15,209 nucleotides of DNA from CAZUDO01 sp964618895 (GCA_964618895.1 CAZUDO010000111.1:1-15209), one strand, 5' to 3'; shown: positions 7,384-15,161, counted from the first letter of the stretch. Notes: generated by a model from the sequence alone, not told the origin. Program-made: numbers and translations.

Positions 7384-7641
7384 CTACAAATGGGAAGGGC
7401 GGGATCTGCCCCTCACGGGCAGATGGCCGCGTTCCGTCCGTGCGGTCCGCAGAGCTTCACGGCGATGAACCCACCTGGTGCATCCCGCGCCAGCCGCGAC
7501 CGCATTGCCTAGGGCGTCAGACGCGAGCGCGATGGCCGCCAGCATCTCGTCGCGCGGCATGCGCTCGCCGTCGGGGTAGCCGAGGCTGAAGGCGATTCCG
7601 GCGCTCGAGGTGGCGAGCGCCACGAACCCTTCGTACCACAT
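7384..7641 (-). CDS. Hypothetical 85-aa protein, possibly frameshifted near its C-terminus
   Basis: ATG 7641 has one of the best ribosome sites in the window (AGGGGGG, 6 nt upstream). The first 50 residues look like a real protein: MWYEGFVALATSSAGIAFSL, then PDGERMPRDEMLAAIALASDALG. After GNAVAAGA the sequence becomes Arg-rich and unconvincing. In the next frame the DNA reads ARDAPGGFIAVKLCGPHG and RNAAICP before a TGA at 7415-7413, which looks more natural. Either a single-base shift has broken the gene, or a 30-codon frame (ATG 7505 to 7413) overlaps it. It sits 35 bp after the NTF2-like gene, in the same direction. Family not recognised. Confidence 0.5.
   Translation of the reverse strand: MWYEGFVALATSSAGIAFSLGYPDGERMPRDEMLAAIALASDALGNAVAAGAGCTRWVHRREALRTARTERGHLPVRGRSRPSHL
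7404..7424 (-). terminator. 8-bp hairpin upstream of prfC
   Basis: ATCTGCCC (7404-7411) and GGGCAGAT (7417-7424) pair perfectly around a 5-nt loop. On the minus strand it follows the likely end of the 85-aa gene (or holds the TGA of its alternate frame in the loop) and is followed by CCCTTCCCATTTG, a weak pyrimidine tract. It could separate transcription of the carbonic anhydrase group from prfC. No long T-run, so efficiency is doubtful. Confidence 0.4.
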
Positions 7642-7676
7642 ACGCAGCCCCCCTCGTATGGCGCCGGCATGGCAGA

Positions 7677-8225
7677 TCAGCCCGACCGGGTGCCGCCCCG
7701 CGCGGTCCGGATCATCGCGTTGGACGGCCGGCTTGGGTCCAGTACCTTGCGTGCGCTCTCGACGCCCGCCACCGGCAGGCGTGACGGATCGAGCAGCCCG
7801 AGCTGCACCAGGACCGACGCCTGGTCCCAATAGATGCGCTCGCTGACGATCTCGTCGCCGGAGAGCTGTGCCACGACCACCAACGGCACCTCGACCCGCT
7901 TGCCGGTCGGTGCCACGCCCGGCAGCATCCAGTCCATCTCGATGTCGTGCGTGAACGCGAAGATCATCTCGTCGACCACGCGTCCCTGTCCGACGGTGCG
8001 GCACACCGGCGTGATCCGGGTGTCGACGGGCATCTTGGGGATGAAGTGGCGGCCGTAGAACTCGAGCATCTCCTCGCGGCCGCGCCCGCCGGGCATGACG
8101 GGCACGTGGTTGACGTAGTTCTCCGGGGCCATCGTGGCGACCGTCGCGGCCGCGTCGCGGTCGGTGAACTCGAAGCGCAGATGCCGCTCCCACACCTCGA
8201 TCAGGCGCTGCTCGTCGTCCCGCAC
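7677..8225 (-). CDS. NTF2-like / SnoaL-type protein
   Basis: The 182-aa product fits the SnoaL-like polyketide cyclase branch of the NTF2 fold. It has an N-terminal helix (DEQRLIEVWERHLRFEFTDR), then DAAATVATMAPENYVNHVPV, the EMLEFYGRHFIPKMP region, and a beta sheet VVDEMIFAFTHDIEMDWMLP, GKRVEVPLVVVAQLSGDEIV and ERIYWDQASVLVQLGLL. The E-x-IYWD-x-A motif with G-L-L just after is typical. Such proteins bind or isomerise small hydrophobic substrates; the substrate here cannot be read. GTG 8225 has GAGG 5 nt upstream and fits the domain start; a GTG at 8264 would overlap the preceding micropeptide by 32 bp and has no ribosome site. About 20 C-terminal residues lie beyond the fold. Confidence 0.8.
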   Translation of the reverse strand: MRDDEQRLIEVWERHLRFEFTDRDAAATVATMAPENYVNHVPVMPGGRGREEMLEFYGRHFIPKMPVDTRITPVCRTVGQGRVVDEMIFAFTHDIEMDWMLPGVAPTGKRVEVPLVVVAQLSGDEIVSERIYWDQASVLVQLGLLDPSRLPVAGVESARKVLDPSRPSNAMIRTARGGTRSG

Positions 8226-8232
8226 GGCAACC

Positions 8233-8352
8233 TCAGCCCCGGCCGCGCCGGCGCGACGGACCACGGGAAATGTCGATCGGCGGAGCGGTATCGCCGAGGA
8301 GCCAGCAGACGAGGAGCACCGTGAAGACGCCGCCCTTGCCGAGGTCGGTCAT
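8233..8352 (-). CDS. 39-aa micropeptide with one hydrophobic segment, coupled to carbonic anhydrase
   Basis: ATG 8352-8350 overlaps the TGA of the carbonic anhydrase gene as ATGA, the classic reinitiation arrangement. The peptide is MTDLGKGGVFTVLLVCWLLG followed by DTAPPIDIS and a basic tail. The 11-residue stretch VFTVLLVCWLL could cross or insert in a membrane, with the Arg-rich C-terminus likely on the cytoplasmic side. It ends 7 bp before the NTF2-like start. A gene this short could be chance, but the overlap and hydrophobic block are both suggestive. No known family is recognised; a link to membrane placement of carbonic anhydrase is speculation. Confidence 0.45.
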   Translation of the reverse strand: MTDLGKGGVFTVLLVCWLLGDTAPPIDISRGPSRRRGRG

Positions 8353-8966
8353 GGCACCCCCTCGTAGAAGTCGACGACCCCGGTCTCGAGCGAATACTCG
8401 GCGCCGAGCACCACGAGGCCGTTGCTGCGGATCAGCTGCTCGAGCACCTCGGACCCGTGGCGCAGGTGGTTCACCGCCGCCTCCACGTTGGCGCGCACTG
8501 CCTGCCGCACGAGGGCCTCGGGGTCGTTGCGCAGCTCGGTCCGGAACAACCCCTCGACCGACGGCCGCACCCGGTCGACGATCGCGCGCAGGTTCCGCGA
8601 TTGCATCTCCGCCGGCTGACGGAGCTGCTCGACGGTGGCCAGGATGGCGCCGCACTGGGAATGCCCGAGCACGACCACCAGCCGCGTGCCGAACCGCTCC
8701 GCCGCGAACTCGACGCTGCCGACCTGCGACGGCGCCACGATGTTGCCCGCGACGCGGATCACGAAGAGGTCGCCCAGGCCCTGGTCGAAGACGATCTCCG
8801 CCGGCACGCGCGAATCCGAGCAGCCGAGGATGATCGCGAAGGGCTCCTGCCCCGTCGCCAGGTCGGCCGGACGCTTGCGGCTGGACGGGTCGTCGACGGT
8901 GCGCGCGGCGACGAATCGCCGGTTGCCTGCCTCGAGTTGTTCGAGCGCTTCTCGTGCCGACCTCAT
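8349..8966 (-). CDS. Beta-class carbonic anhydrase
   Basis: The enzyme interconverts CO2 and bicarbonate in the cytoplasm. The 205-aa protein from ATG 8966 has zinc ligands C49 in CSDSRV, H102 and C105 in GHSQCG, and the D51/R53 dyad. The RVAGNIV (71-77) and SVEFAAE (84-90) strands match the family. The N-terminal helix EALEQLEAGNRRFVAAR is the usual domain-swapped arm. A GTG at 8999 would add 11 Arg/Ser-rich residues and is less likely; the ribosome site for 8966 is weak. No signal peptide. It leads a run of same-strand genes: micropeptide, NTF2-like, 85-aa protein. No transporter such as SulP is attached. Confidence 0.93.
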   Translation of the reverse strand: MRSAREALEQLEAGNRRFVAARTVDDPSSRKRPADLATGQEPFAIILGCSDSRVPAEIVFDQGLGDLFVIRVAGNIVAPSQVGSVEFAAERFGTRLVVVLGHSQCGAILATVEQLRQPAEMQSRNLRAIVDRVRPSVEGLFRTELRNDPEALVRQAVRANVEAAVNHLRHGSEVLEQLIRSNGLVVLGAEYSLETGVVDFYEGVP

Positions 8967-8999
8967 GCGATCCGCCGCGCGACTCCGGCTCCGTAGCAC

Positions 9000-9154
9000 G
9001 GCGCGCGTGGCCGAGTCGACAAGACCTTGCTGGCCTCAGCCTTCCAGCCGCCGACCACACGCCGCGCGGGGCGGTCAAGCGACCGGGGTCAGAGCGCGCG
9101 GCCTGTGCGACGTGAGCTGTCGGTCGCGCTCGGGTGCGGCCCGTACGAGCCGCG
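9000..9154. other. Intergenic spacer between the copper protein and carbonic anhydrase
   Basis: This 155-bp spacer lies between two minus-strand genes. It shows only a small imperfect hairpin (GCGGC and GCCGC around CCGTACGA, about 9135-9152) just after the copper-protein stop. I see no promoter that matches consensus well on the minus strand. Confidence 0.3.
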
Positions 9155-10177
9155 TTACGGCGCGGGCGGAGGCGGCGGGGGCGGTGGGCACTCGACGCCA
9201 TCGAGGCCGCAGCGGATGGTGTCATCCTGCTCGACGCCGTTCACCGTGATCTTGCGGTGGATGCAGGCCATCGCTTCCTGCGGCGTGTCCGTCGGGGTGT
9301 AGAAGCCGAAGAGGTTGCAGTGCTCGTTCATCGCCGTGTTGGCGCCGAACTTGAACGTCTCGCCGGTGTCGTTGCGGTAGCGGCACCACCACTCGATCCC
9401 CTCGCCGGCCTTCAGCACCAGCGGATCGGTGTCCGGGTACGTCCGGAAGCTCGGGTCGTCGTAGCCCTGATGCTGGTAGATCAGCTCGCCGAGGCTGCCA
9501 TCCGCGAACACCCGGTAGACCTGAAACTCGACGCCGCGGAAGTGGTAGTGACCCGTGAGTGCCATGATCGTCATGTCGTGGGCGGCGGCGCCCTGGCCCG
9601 TCATCGCACACCGGCTGATCAGCGTGGTATCGCCCGGCGGTACGGCCACGGTCCGATCCTGGCCGAACAGCGCGCCACCGTACGCGGTCACCGTGGACGG
9701 GTCCACGGGGTAGAGTTTCATCTTCGCACGCGCTCCGCCCTTTACGTCGAGCGCGCCCGTGTTCACGAAGTGCGTCTGGATCATGAGCGGCTGCCGCGGG
9801 CCGATGTCGATCGCTACGCCGGGCGGGAGCTGCCAGTCGAGCAGCGGATTCTGCGTCGCCGCCACCAGCTGCCACTTCTGGAAGTCGACCGAGAACGGGC
9901 AGTTCTTCGTCGGGTACTCGAGCTCGCCGGCCGCCGGCCGGTACAGGTGGACGTGGTGACTCCCGCCACGCACGAACATCTGCACCCGGTTGATCGCCAT
10001 CTCCTGCCTCCGCGGAAAGTTGAGCCGATGGCAGGTCTGCTTCTCGTCACCCTCTTTCACATGTCCGGCCCGCGCCCTGAGCACCACCGGCCGGAGGTCC
10101 GGCTTGGCAACCCCGACAGAGAGGCTGACAGCAATGACGAGCCCGAGGACGCTGACGGCAACGAATGCACGGCGCAC
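9155..10177 (-). CDS. Exported type II copper monooxygenase-like protein (PHM/DBH fold)
   Basis: The 340-aa product from GTG 10177 has a signal peptide (MRRAFVAVSVLGLVIAVSLS, cleavage near GVA). It then shows the two-domain copper fold of peptidylglycine and dopamine monooxygenases. Candidate CuH ligands are H74, H75 (GSHHVHLY) and H136 (IQTHF). Candidate CuM ligands are H210 and H212 (TGHYHFRG) and M283 (NTAMNEHC). Conserved neighbours include MIQTHFVN, the GHYH strand and FGANTAMNEHCNLFGFY. Cysteines at 49, 93, 190, 265, 287, 305, 323 and 330 could form disulfides. The C-terminus is a polyproline run (residues 331-338). Bacterial members are poorly characterised; hydroxylation of an organic substrate with an ascorbate-like donor is the expected chemistry but unproven. 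It diverges from the GST gene; the 10178-10342 gap should hold both promoters. Confidence 0.82.
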   Translation of the reverse strand: MRRAFVAVSVLGLVIAVSLSVGVAKPDLRPVVLRARAGHVKEGDEKQTCHRLNFPRRQEMAINRVQMFVRGGSHHVHLYRPAAGELEYPTKNCPFSVDFQKWQLVAATQNPLLDWQLPPGVAIDIGPRQPLMIQTHFVNTGALDVKGGARAKMKLYPVDPSTVTAYGGALFGQDRTVAVPPGDTTLISRCAMTGQGAAAHDMTIMALTGHYHFRGVEFQVYRVFADGSLGELIYQHQGYDDPSFRTYPDTDPLVLKAGEGIEWWCRYRNDTGETFKFGANTAMNEHCNLFGFYTPTDTPQEAMACIHRKITVNGVEQDDTIRCGLDGVECPPPPPPPPAP

Positions 10178-10184
10178 GGGGTCA

Positions 10185-10213
10185 CCATAACCGCCCCCCG
10201 GCGTCAGGTTCAA
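10185..10213 (-). promoter_or_regulatory. Weak candidate promoter for the copper monooxygenase
   Basis: On the minus strand TTGAAC (10213-10208) and TTATGG (10190-10185) are 17 bp apart. The -35 is fair, the -10 poor. The start would fall close to GTG 10177, giving a very short or no leader, which fits the lack of a nearby Shine-Dalgarno. Confidence 0.22.
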
Positions 10214-10236
10214 GCAGAACAGAGAACACGGGAACC

Positions 10237-10250
10237 TGGGAGAACTCCCA
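10237..10250. promoter_or_regulatory. Operator-like inverted repeat between divergent genes
   Basis: TGGGAG (10237-10242) and CTCCCA (10245-10250) form a perfect 6-bp inverted repeat around AA. It lies roughly midway between the divergent copper monooxygenase and GST starts, a usual place for a shared regulator site. A 6-bp repeat can be chance and no regulator gene is adjacent. Confidence 0.22.
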
Positions 10251-10342
10251 TTCGACGCCGAGCCGGTTGGCGTGACGTGCGCAGCTTGCCGACTTTGCCC
10301 ACCCCCGGGTACACAGCTGCGGAGCGGATCGGCCAACGGAGA

Positions 10343-11521
10343 ATGTCGGACTACATCGTCTGGGGACCTGAGCTGTCGCCGTTTCTCCTCAAGCTGGAGT
10401 CGCTGCTCGCGTACGCCGGCCTGCCGTTCCGACGCCTCCCCCGCGACGGCGGGCGGTTCGAGACCCTGCGTGTCGCTCACCGCGTGGCCACCGCGAAGCG
10501 GGCGCGCACCGCGTTTCGTCCGCCGCGTCTCGACCCGCTCGACGAGTATCCACTGGTTCCCTTTCTCCTGACGCCGGATGGTGGCGTCCTCTACGATTCG
10601 TCGGCTCTGGCCCACTGGATCGACGAGCGGTACGCCCCCGCCTTCGGCCCCTGCGTTCCCGTCGCACCCGCGGCCGCCTTCGTCGCGCACCTGATCGACG
10701 AGGCGTTCGACGAGGTCGGCCTCTACCTCGTGCACCACCACCGCTGGGTCGTGGCAGCCCGCGACAATGGTGCCGGTACCCGCCTGGCCGCCGAGTATCG
10801 TCCGCTGCTGCCACCCGGCACGGGGAGGTTCTTCGCCGCCTGGTTCGCGCGCCGTCAGGTCCGTCGGTTGCCGTACCTCTTCAGCGTCGCCCCAGCCGGC
10901 TTTGCCGTCGACGGGTTACCGGCGGGGCTGACCCCGCCATCGCGGGCGGGATTTCCTCCGACGCACGCGCTCCTCGTCGAGATCTGGCAGCGCTGGGTCG
11001 ACGGGGTCGAGCATGCCCTCGCGACCGGACCGTATCTGCTCGGGGAGCGGTTCACCGTTGCGGACGCAAGCGTCCACGGGCAGCTCTCCATGAACCTCAC
11101 CGACCCGAGCGCGGCGCGGGCGCTCCGGCGGCGCGGGCCCCGGACGTACGACTGGCTGTGCGCGATCCGCGACGGACGCCACGCCGTTGCCGGCGGCGCG
11201 ATCACACTCGACGCGCGTCTCACGCCGCTGCTCGGGGCGATTCTCGACGTATTCCCACCGTTGATGAGGGCGAACGCGCAGGCCCATGCCGACGCGTACG
11301 CGCGCGGCGAGCGGCTCTTCAACGAAGCGGCCTTCGACCGCGGCCGTGCACTGTACGAGGGGACGCTTCTCGGGCATCCGTTCCGCGCCGTGGCGAAGTC
11401 GTTTCAGGTCCGGGTGTGGAACGAGGTGCGTGCGGCGTGGGGGGCGTTGCCGATGCCGGGCCGCACTCTGGTGGCGGCGCTCGTGGCGGGCGAGCGGGAT
11501 GTCGAGGCGGCGTTCGGGTGA
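10343..11521 (+). CDS. Glutathione S-transferase family protein with long C-terminal extension
   Basis: The 392-aa product begins with a thioredoxin-like GST N-domain: MSDYIVWGPELSPFLLKLES with S12 at the position of the catalytic residue, then PLVPFLLTPDGGVLYDSSALAHWI, where VPFLLT holds the cis-Pro and DSSA binds the gamma-glutamyl group. The all-helical C-domain includes GPYLLGERFTVADASVHGQL, the N-capping box of GSTs. Canonical GSTs end about there (200-230 aa); this one has a longer linker between domains and about 130 residues beyond, with a helical Ala-rich tail. ATG 10343 is preceded by GGAGA only 2 nt away. It ends 4 nt before the SNF2 gene, so it may lead that operon. The substrate is not evident; a disulfide-bond or dehydrochlorinase-like role is possible. 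Confidence 0.8.
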   Translation: MSDYIVWGPELSPFLLKLESLLAYAGLPFRRLPRDGGRFETLRVAHRVATAKRARTAFRPPRLDPLDEYPLVPFLLTPDGGVLYDSSALAHWIDERYAPAFGPCVPVAPAAAFVAHLIDEAFDEVGLYLVHHHRWVVAARDNGAGTRLAAEYRPLLPPGTGRFFAAWFARRQVRRLPYLFSVAPAGFAVDGLPAGLTPPSRAGFPPTHALLVEIWQRWVDGVEHALATGPYLLGERFTVADASVHGQLSMNLTDPSAARALRRRGPRTYDWLCAIRDGRHAVAGGAITLDARLTPLLGAILDVFPPLMRANAQAHADAYARGERLFNEAAFDRGRALYEGTLLGHPFRAVAKSFQVRVWNEVRAAWGALPMPGRTLVAALVAGERDVEAAFG

Positions 11522-11525
11522 CGTA

Positions 11526-14282
11526 ATGAGACTCTCTACAGGATCTGAGCCCACGAACGTGCTGACGAACGCCCCGGCCTCGCTGGGCCCTATCCTGACG
11601 CCTCACGGCCGTCTGCTACTCGCGCCGGTGGATGACGCGCCGGCGCTGCCACCCGAGGTGTCGCGCAGGCTCCAGGAAGCATTTGGGCGCGGCCACGGTC
11701 ACGGTCTGCTGCAGCTCGGCGCAGGCGAAGTGGGCACGGCCCTGCCGCCCGTGCTCGGCTATTGGCGCGAATTCGGCGCGCGCTACGTGACCGCGGTTTG
11801 CACGTTCCCGGAGGTCGGCGATGGCCGCGAGCCGGGACGCATCCCGGCGCCACCGCTTGGTGATCTCGCGTTGCTCGCATCGGCTGCGCCGCCGATGACC
11901 GGTGCGGAGTATCTGACGGCCGCCGTCCTTCAGGCGCTCTGGGACGCGCTCGACGTAGCGTTTCAATTGGAGCTGTCCGAGTCGAAGACGCCGGTTCAAG
12001 ACTTCCTCTCACGCAAGAGCCCGGCATGGCATCTGGTCGGGCGCGTCCATTTCAACCTCGCCGAGAACAGGAAGGACGACGAAGCCCCGTTCGCATTCCT
12101 GGCCACGTACACGACACGCTTGTCGGCGCACGCGAAGGCCCAACACCTGCTGCTCGGCCAGGCCCTCCGCGAGTACGCCGGCGCCGCGAACAAGACGCGG
12201 CTCCTGTCGTTGCTCCTGCCGGTCCAGCGCGCCGCGGAACAGTGTTCGTGGCTCAAGACGATGGTCGATGCAGGCGAGGTCTATCATCCGCTGCGGTGGA
12301 CGCCCGCGGAAGCCTTCCGGCTCTTGACAGATCTGCCGCTCCTGGAAGCGGCCGGTGTCGTCGTGCGCGTACCGAGTACGTGGCGAGCGAACCGGCCGCC
12401 GCGTCCGCAAGTGAGCGCGACCGTTGGCGGCAAAGCGCCGTCCGGACTCGGCCGAGACGCCCTCCTCGACTTTCAGATGGAGATCACGCTCGAGGGCGAA
12501 CGACTGACCGCAGCCGAGATCGCGACGCTGCTCGCCGGATCCGATGGGCTTCACCTCGTCCGCGGGCGTTGGGTGGAGGTGAGTCGAGACAAGCTCTCCC
12601 GCATGATCGACGAGTTTCGAACGGTCGAGCGTGCAGCCGCAGATGGCGGCCTCACCTTCGGCGAAGCGATGCGTCTGCTCGCGGGCGCGAACGTCTCGGG
12701 CGAGGGACCAGTCGACGCTGCTCCCGACTGGTCACGCATCGTCGCGGGTCCCTGGCTGGCAAACACGCTCGAGGGGCTTCGTCGCCCCGATGCGCTCGCG
12801 CGGGTTGAGCCGGGTGATCAGCTCAGGACCAATCTGCGGCCCTACCAGCAGGTGGGCGTGCGGTGGCTCCACCTCCTGTCGACCCTCGGCCTCGGCGCGT
12901 GCCTCGCCGACGACATGGGGCTGGGCAAGACGATACAGGTATTGGCGTTGATGCTGGTGCGGCAGCGGCACGGCGACGGAGGAAGGCGGACGAGTCTGCT
13001 CGTCGCGCCTGCGTCGCTCCTCGCGAACTGGGCGTCGGAGATCGCACGCTTCGCACCGAGTCTGAAGACGGTCGTCGCACATCCGTCGGCGATGCCGGTT
13101 GGGGAGCTGCGGGCGCTCGAGCAGGAAACGCTCGCGGATGTCGATCTCGTCATCACGAGCTACGGATCGCTCTTGCGGGTCCCCGGGCTGCTGAAGATCG
13201 CGTGGCACCTGGCGGTGCTGGACGAAGCGCAAGCGATCAAGAACCCCGGCGCCAGACAGACGCGAGCGGCAAAGCAGCTCGACGCGCAGGCAAGGATTGC
13301 GCTGACCGGCACGCCCATCGAGAACCGGCTCGCTGACCTCTGGTCCATCTTCGACTTCATCAATCCCGGGCTGCTCGGCTCCGGCAAAGAGTTCACGCGC
13401 TTCACGAAGCGACTCGCGGAAAGACCGCACAACCCGTACGCGCCGCTGCGCGAGCTGGTACGCCCGTACATCCTCAGGCGCATGAAGACCGACAAGACGG
13501 TCATCGCCGATCTGCCGGACAAGACCGAGGTCAAGGCGTATTGCCACTTGACCAAGACGCAAGCGGCGCTCTACCAGCAGGCGGTGAAGGAGCTCGCCAC
13601 GGAGCTGAACACGAAGCTTCAGGGGGCTGATGGAATCAAGCGCCGGGGCGTCGTGCTGGCGTTTCTGATGCGCTTCAAGCAGATTTGCAATCACCCGTCG
13701 CAGTGGCTCGGCGACAATGCCTGGGCGGAGGCCGACAGCGGGAAGCTCGCGCGGCTGCGCGAGATCACCGCCGTGATCGCCGCGAAGCAAGAGAAAGCGC
13801 TCGTCTTCACACAGTTCCGCGAGGTGACGGCGCCGCTCGCCGCCTTTCTGGCCTCGGTGTTCGGGCGGCCCGGGGTCGTCTTGCACGGCGAGACCGAGGT
13901 TAAGAAGCGCCAGGCGCTGGTGCGACAGTTCCAGGAAGACGAGGACGTGCCGTTCTTCGTCCTCTCGCTCAAGGCGGGTGGCGCTGGTCTCAACCTCACC
14001 GCCGCATCGCATGTGATCCACTTCGACCGCTGGTGGAATCCGGCGGTCGAAAACCAGGCCACGGACCGGGCGTTCCGCATCGGGCAGACGAAGAACGTGC
14101 TCGTGCATAAGTTCGTGTGTCGAGGGACGGTCGAGGAAAAAATCGACCAGCTCATTGACTCGAAGCGGCAGCTTGCGCAGGATCTGCTCGAAGGCGGTGC
14201 CGACCTGCTGCTGACCGAGTTGAACGACGCCGCGCTGCTAAAGCTCGTCGCGCTCGACCTTCACGCCGCATCGCAGGAGTGA
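11526..14282 (+). CDS. SNF2-family DEAD-like helicase/translocase
   Basis: This is a 918-aa DNA-translocating ATPase. Residues 1-420 form the variable bacterial SNF2 helicase-associated region, including LLAGSDGLHLVRGRWVEVSR (PF12419-like). The motor follows: motif I DDMGLGKT (about 462-469), Ia LLVAPASLLANW, DEAQ box (566-569), motif III LTGTPIENR, and in the second lobe KALVFTQF, motif V LSLKAGGAGLNL and motif VI QATDRAFRIGQ (about 843-853). These match SNF2/RapA-type, not Cas3 or DEAH, helicases. Start ATG 11526 lies 4 nt after the GST stop with a weak ribosome site; a GTG 11 codons in is an alternative. The SWIM gene starts 3 nt after it, a linkage often seen for this helicase class. Role in repair, transcription or defence is inferred only. 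Confidence 0.93.
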   Translation: MRLSTGSEPTNVLTNAPASLGPILTPHGRLLLAPVDDAPALPPEVSRRLQEAFGRGHGHGLLQLGAGEVGTALPPVLGYWREFGARYVTAVCTFPEVGDGREPGRIPAPPLGDLALLASAAPPMTGAEYLTAAVLQALWDALDVAFQLELSESKTPVQDFLSRKSPAWHLVGRVHFNLAENRKDDEAPFAFLATYTTRLSAHAKAQHLLLGQALREYAGAANKTRLLSLLLPVQRAAEQCSWLKTMVDAGEVYHPLRWTPAEAFRLLTDLPLLEAAGVVVRVPSTWRANRPPRPQVSATVGGKAPSGLGRDALLDFQMEITLEGERLTAAEIATLLAGSDGLHLVRGRWVEVSRDKLSRMIDEFRTVERAAADGGLTFGEAMRLLAGANVSGEGPVDAAPDWSRIVAGPWLANTLEGLRRPDALARVEPGDQLRTNLRPYQQVGVRWLHLLSTLGLGACLADDMGLGKTIQVLALMLVRQRHGDGGRRTSLLVAPASLLANWASEIARFAPSLKTVVAHPSAMPVGELRALEQETLADVDLVITSYGSLLRVPGLLKIAWHLAVLDEAQAIKNPGARQTRAAKQLDAQARIALTGTPIENRLADLWSIFDFINPGLLGSGKEFTRFTKRLAERPHNPYAPLRELVRPYILRRMKTDKTVIADLPDKTEVKAYCHLTKTQAALYQQAVKELATELNTKLQGADGIKRRGVVLAFLMRFKQICNHPSQWLGDNAWAEADSGKLARLREITAVIAAKQEKALVFTQFREVTAPLAAFLASVFGRPGVVLHGETEVKKRQALVRQFQEDEDVPFFVLSLKAGGAGLNLTAASHVIHFDRWWNPAVENQATDRAFRIGQTKNVLVHKFVCRGTVEEKIDQLIDSKRQLAQDLLEGGADLLLTELNDAALLKLVALDLHAASQE

Positions 14283-14285
14283 CGC

Positions 14286-15104
14286 ATGGGCTACTACGGG
14301 ACCTGGAAACCTTACGTGCCCGTTGCCGCCCGTCGTCGTCAGGCCACGCGCGAATTGACGAAGCTCGCGAAAAAGGGCCATCGCGCCTCGCCGGTGGTAA
14401 TCGATGGGCGCAAGATTGCCAAGACGTTTTGGGGCAAGGCGTGGTGCGACAACCTCGAGCGCTACAGTGACTACGCGAATCGGCTGCCGCGCGGACGCAG
14501 CTACGTGCGCAACGGATCGGTGGTGGACCTGCAGATCGCGCCCGGCGCGGTGACCGCGAGGGTGAGCGGGTCCGCGCTCTACCGCATCCAGGTGAAGGTG
14601 GCGGCGGTCCCGAAGACCCGCTGGAGCGCCGTCTGCAGGGACTGTGCGGGCGCCATCGACTCGCTCGTCGAGTTACTGCAGGGACGCCTCTCCAAGGGCG
14701 TCATGGAGCGCATCTGCCGTCAGCGGACAGGCCTCTTCCCATCTCCGGACGAGATCAAGCTCGCGTGCAGCTGCCCGGACTGGGCGTCGATGTGCAAGCA
14801 CGTCGCGGCGGTGCTCTACGGCATCGGCGCCCGGCTCGACGAAAAGCCCGGGCTGCTGTTCCGGCTGCGCGATGTCGACGAGAAGGAGCTGATCGCCACG
14901 GCCGGCAAGCGCCTCCCGCTGGCTAGGAAGGGACCCGCTGCGGCAAAGGTCCTGGACGCCGGCGACCTCTCTGCGCTCTTCGGGCTGGAGATGGCCAAGG
15001 GCGCTGCGGCTGCGGCCCCCGTTGCGGCCGACAGAGTCAATCCTCGACGCCCGAAGGCCCCGGCCGCCAGGAAGGTCAGGACGCGGCGTCCGGCCAGGCG
15101 ATGA
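14286..15104 (+). CDS. SWIM zinc-finger protein, partner of the SNF2 helicase
   Basis: The 272-aa protein starts at ATG 14286 with GGAG 7-8 nt upstream, inside the end of the helicase gene. The N-terminal YYGTWKPYVPVAARR and AKTFWGKAWCDNLERYSDYANRLPRGRSYVR segments are the typical opening of SNF2-linked SWIM proteins. The SWIM finger is CSC-x6-CKH: C161, C163, C170, H172, following DEIKLA. A second Cys pair (C117, C120) may bind zinc too. The tail past residue 205 is Ala/Lys/Arg-rich (KRLPLARKGPAAAK, then RRPKAPAARKVRTRRPARR), which suits nucleic-acid binding. SWIM domains bind DNA or protein; the tight gene order argues for a complex with the helicase. Length is normal for the family. Confidence 0.92.
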   Translation: MGYYGTWKPYVPVAARRRQATRELTKLAKKGHRASPVVIDGRKIAKTFWGKAWCDNLERYSDYANRLPRGRSYVRNGSVVDLQIAPGAVTARVSGSALYRIQVKVAAVPKTRWSAVCRDCAGAIDSLVELLQGRLSKGVMERICRQRTGLFPSPDEIKLACSCPDWASMCKHVAAVLYGIGARLDEKPGLLFRLRDVDEKELIATAGKRLPLARKGPAAAKVLDAGDLSALFGLEMAKGAAAAAPVAADRVNPRRPKAPAARKVRTRRPARR

Positions 15105-15161
15105 GGTCGAGACCGCGACGGCACGCCCGATGATCCCCGATCCGCCGCCGACATGGATTTC

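Noticed and set aside
9134..10342. N-terminal extension of the GST frame by about 400 codons
   Set aside because: Antisense to the copper monooxygenase; the GST fold begins at ATG 10343.
12732..14108. 458-codon minus-strand frame inside the SNF2 gene
   Set aside because: Antisense shadow of a gene with complete helicase motifs.
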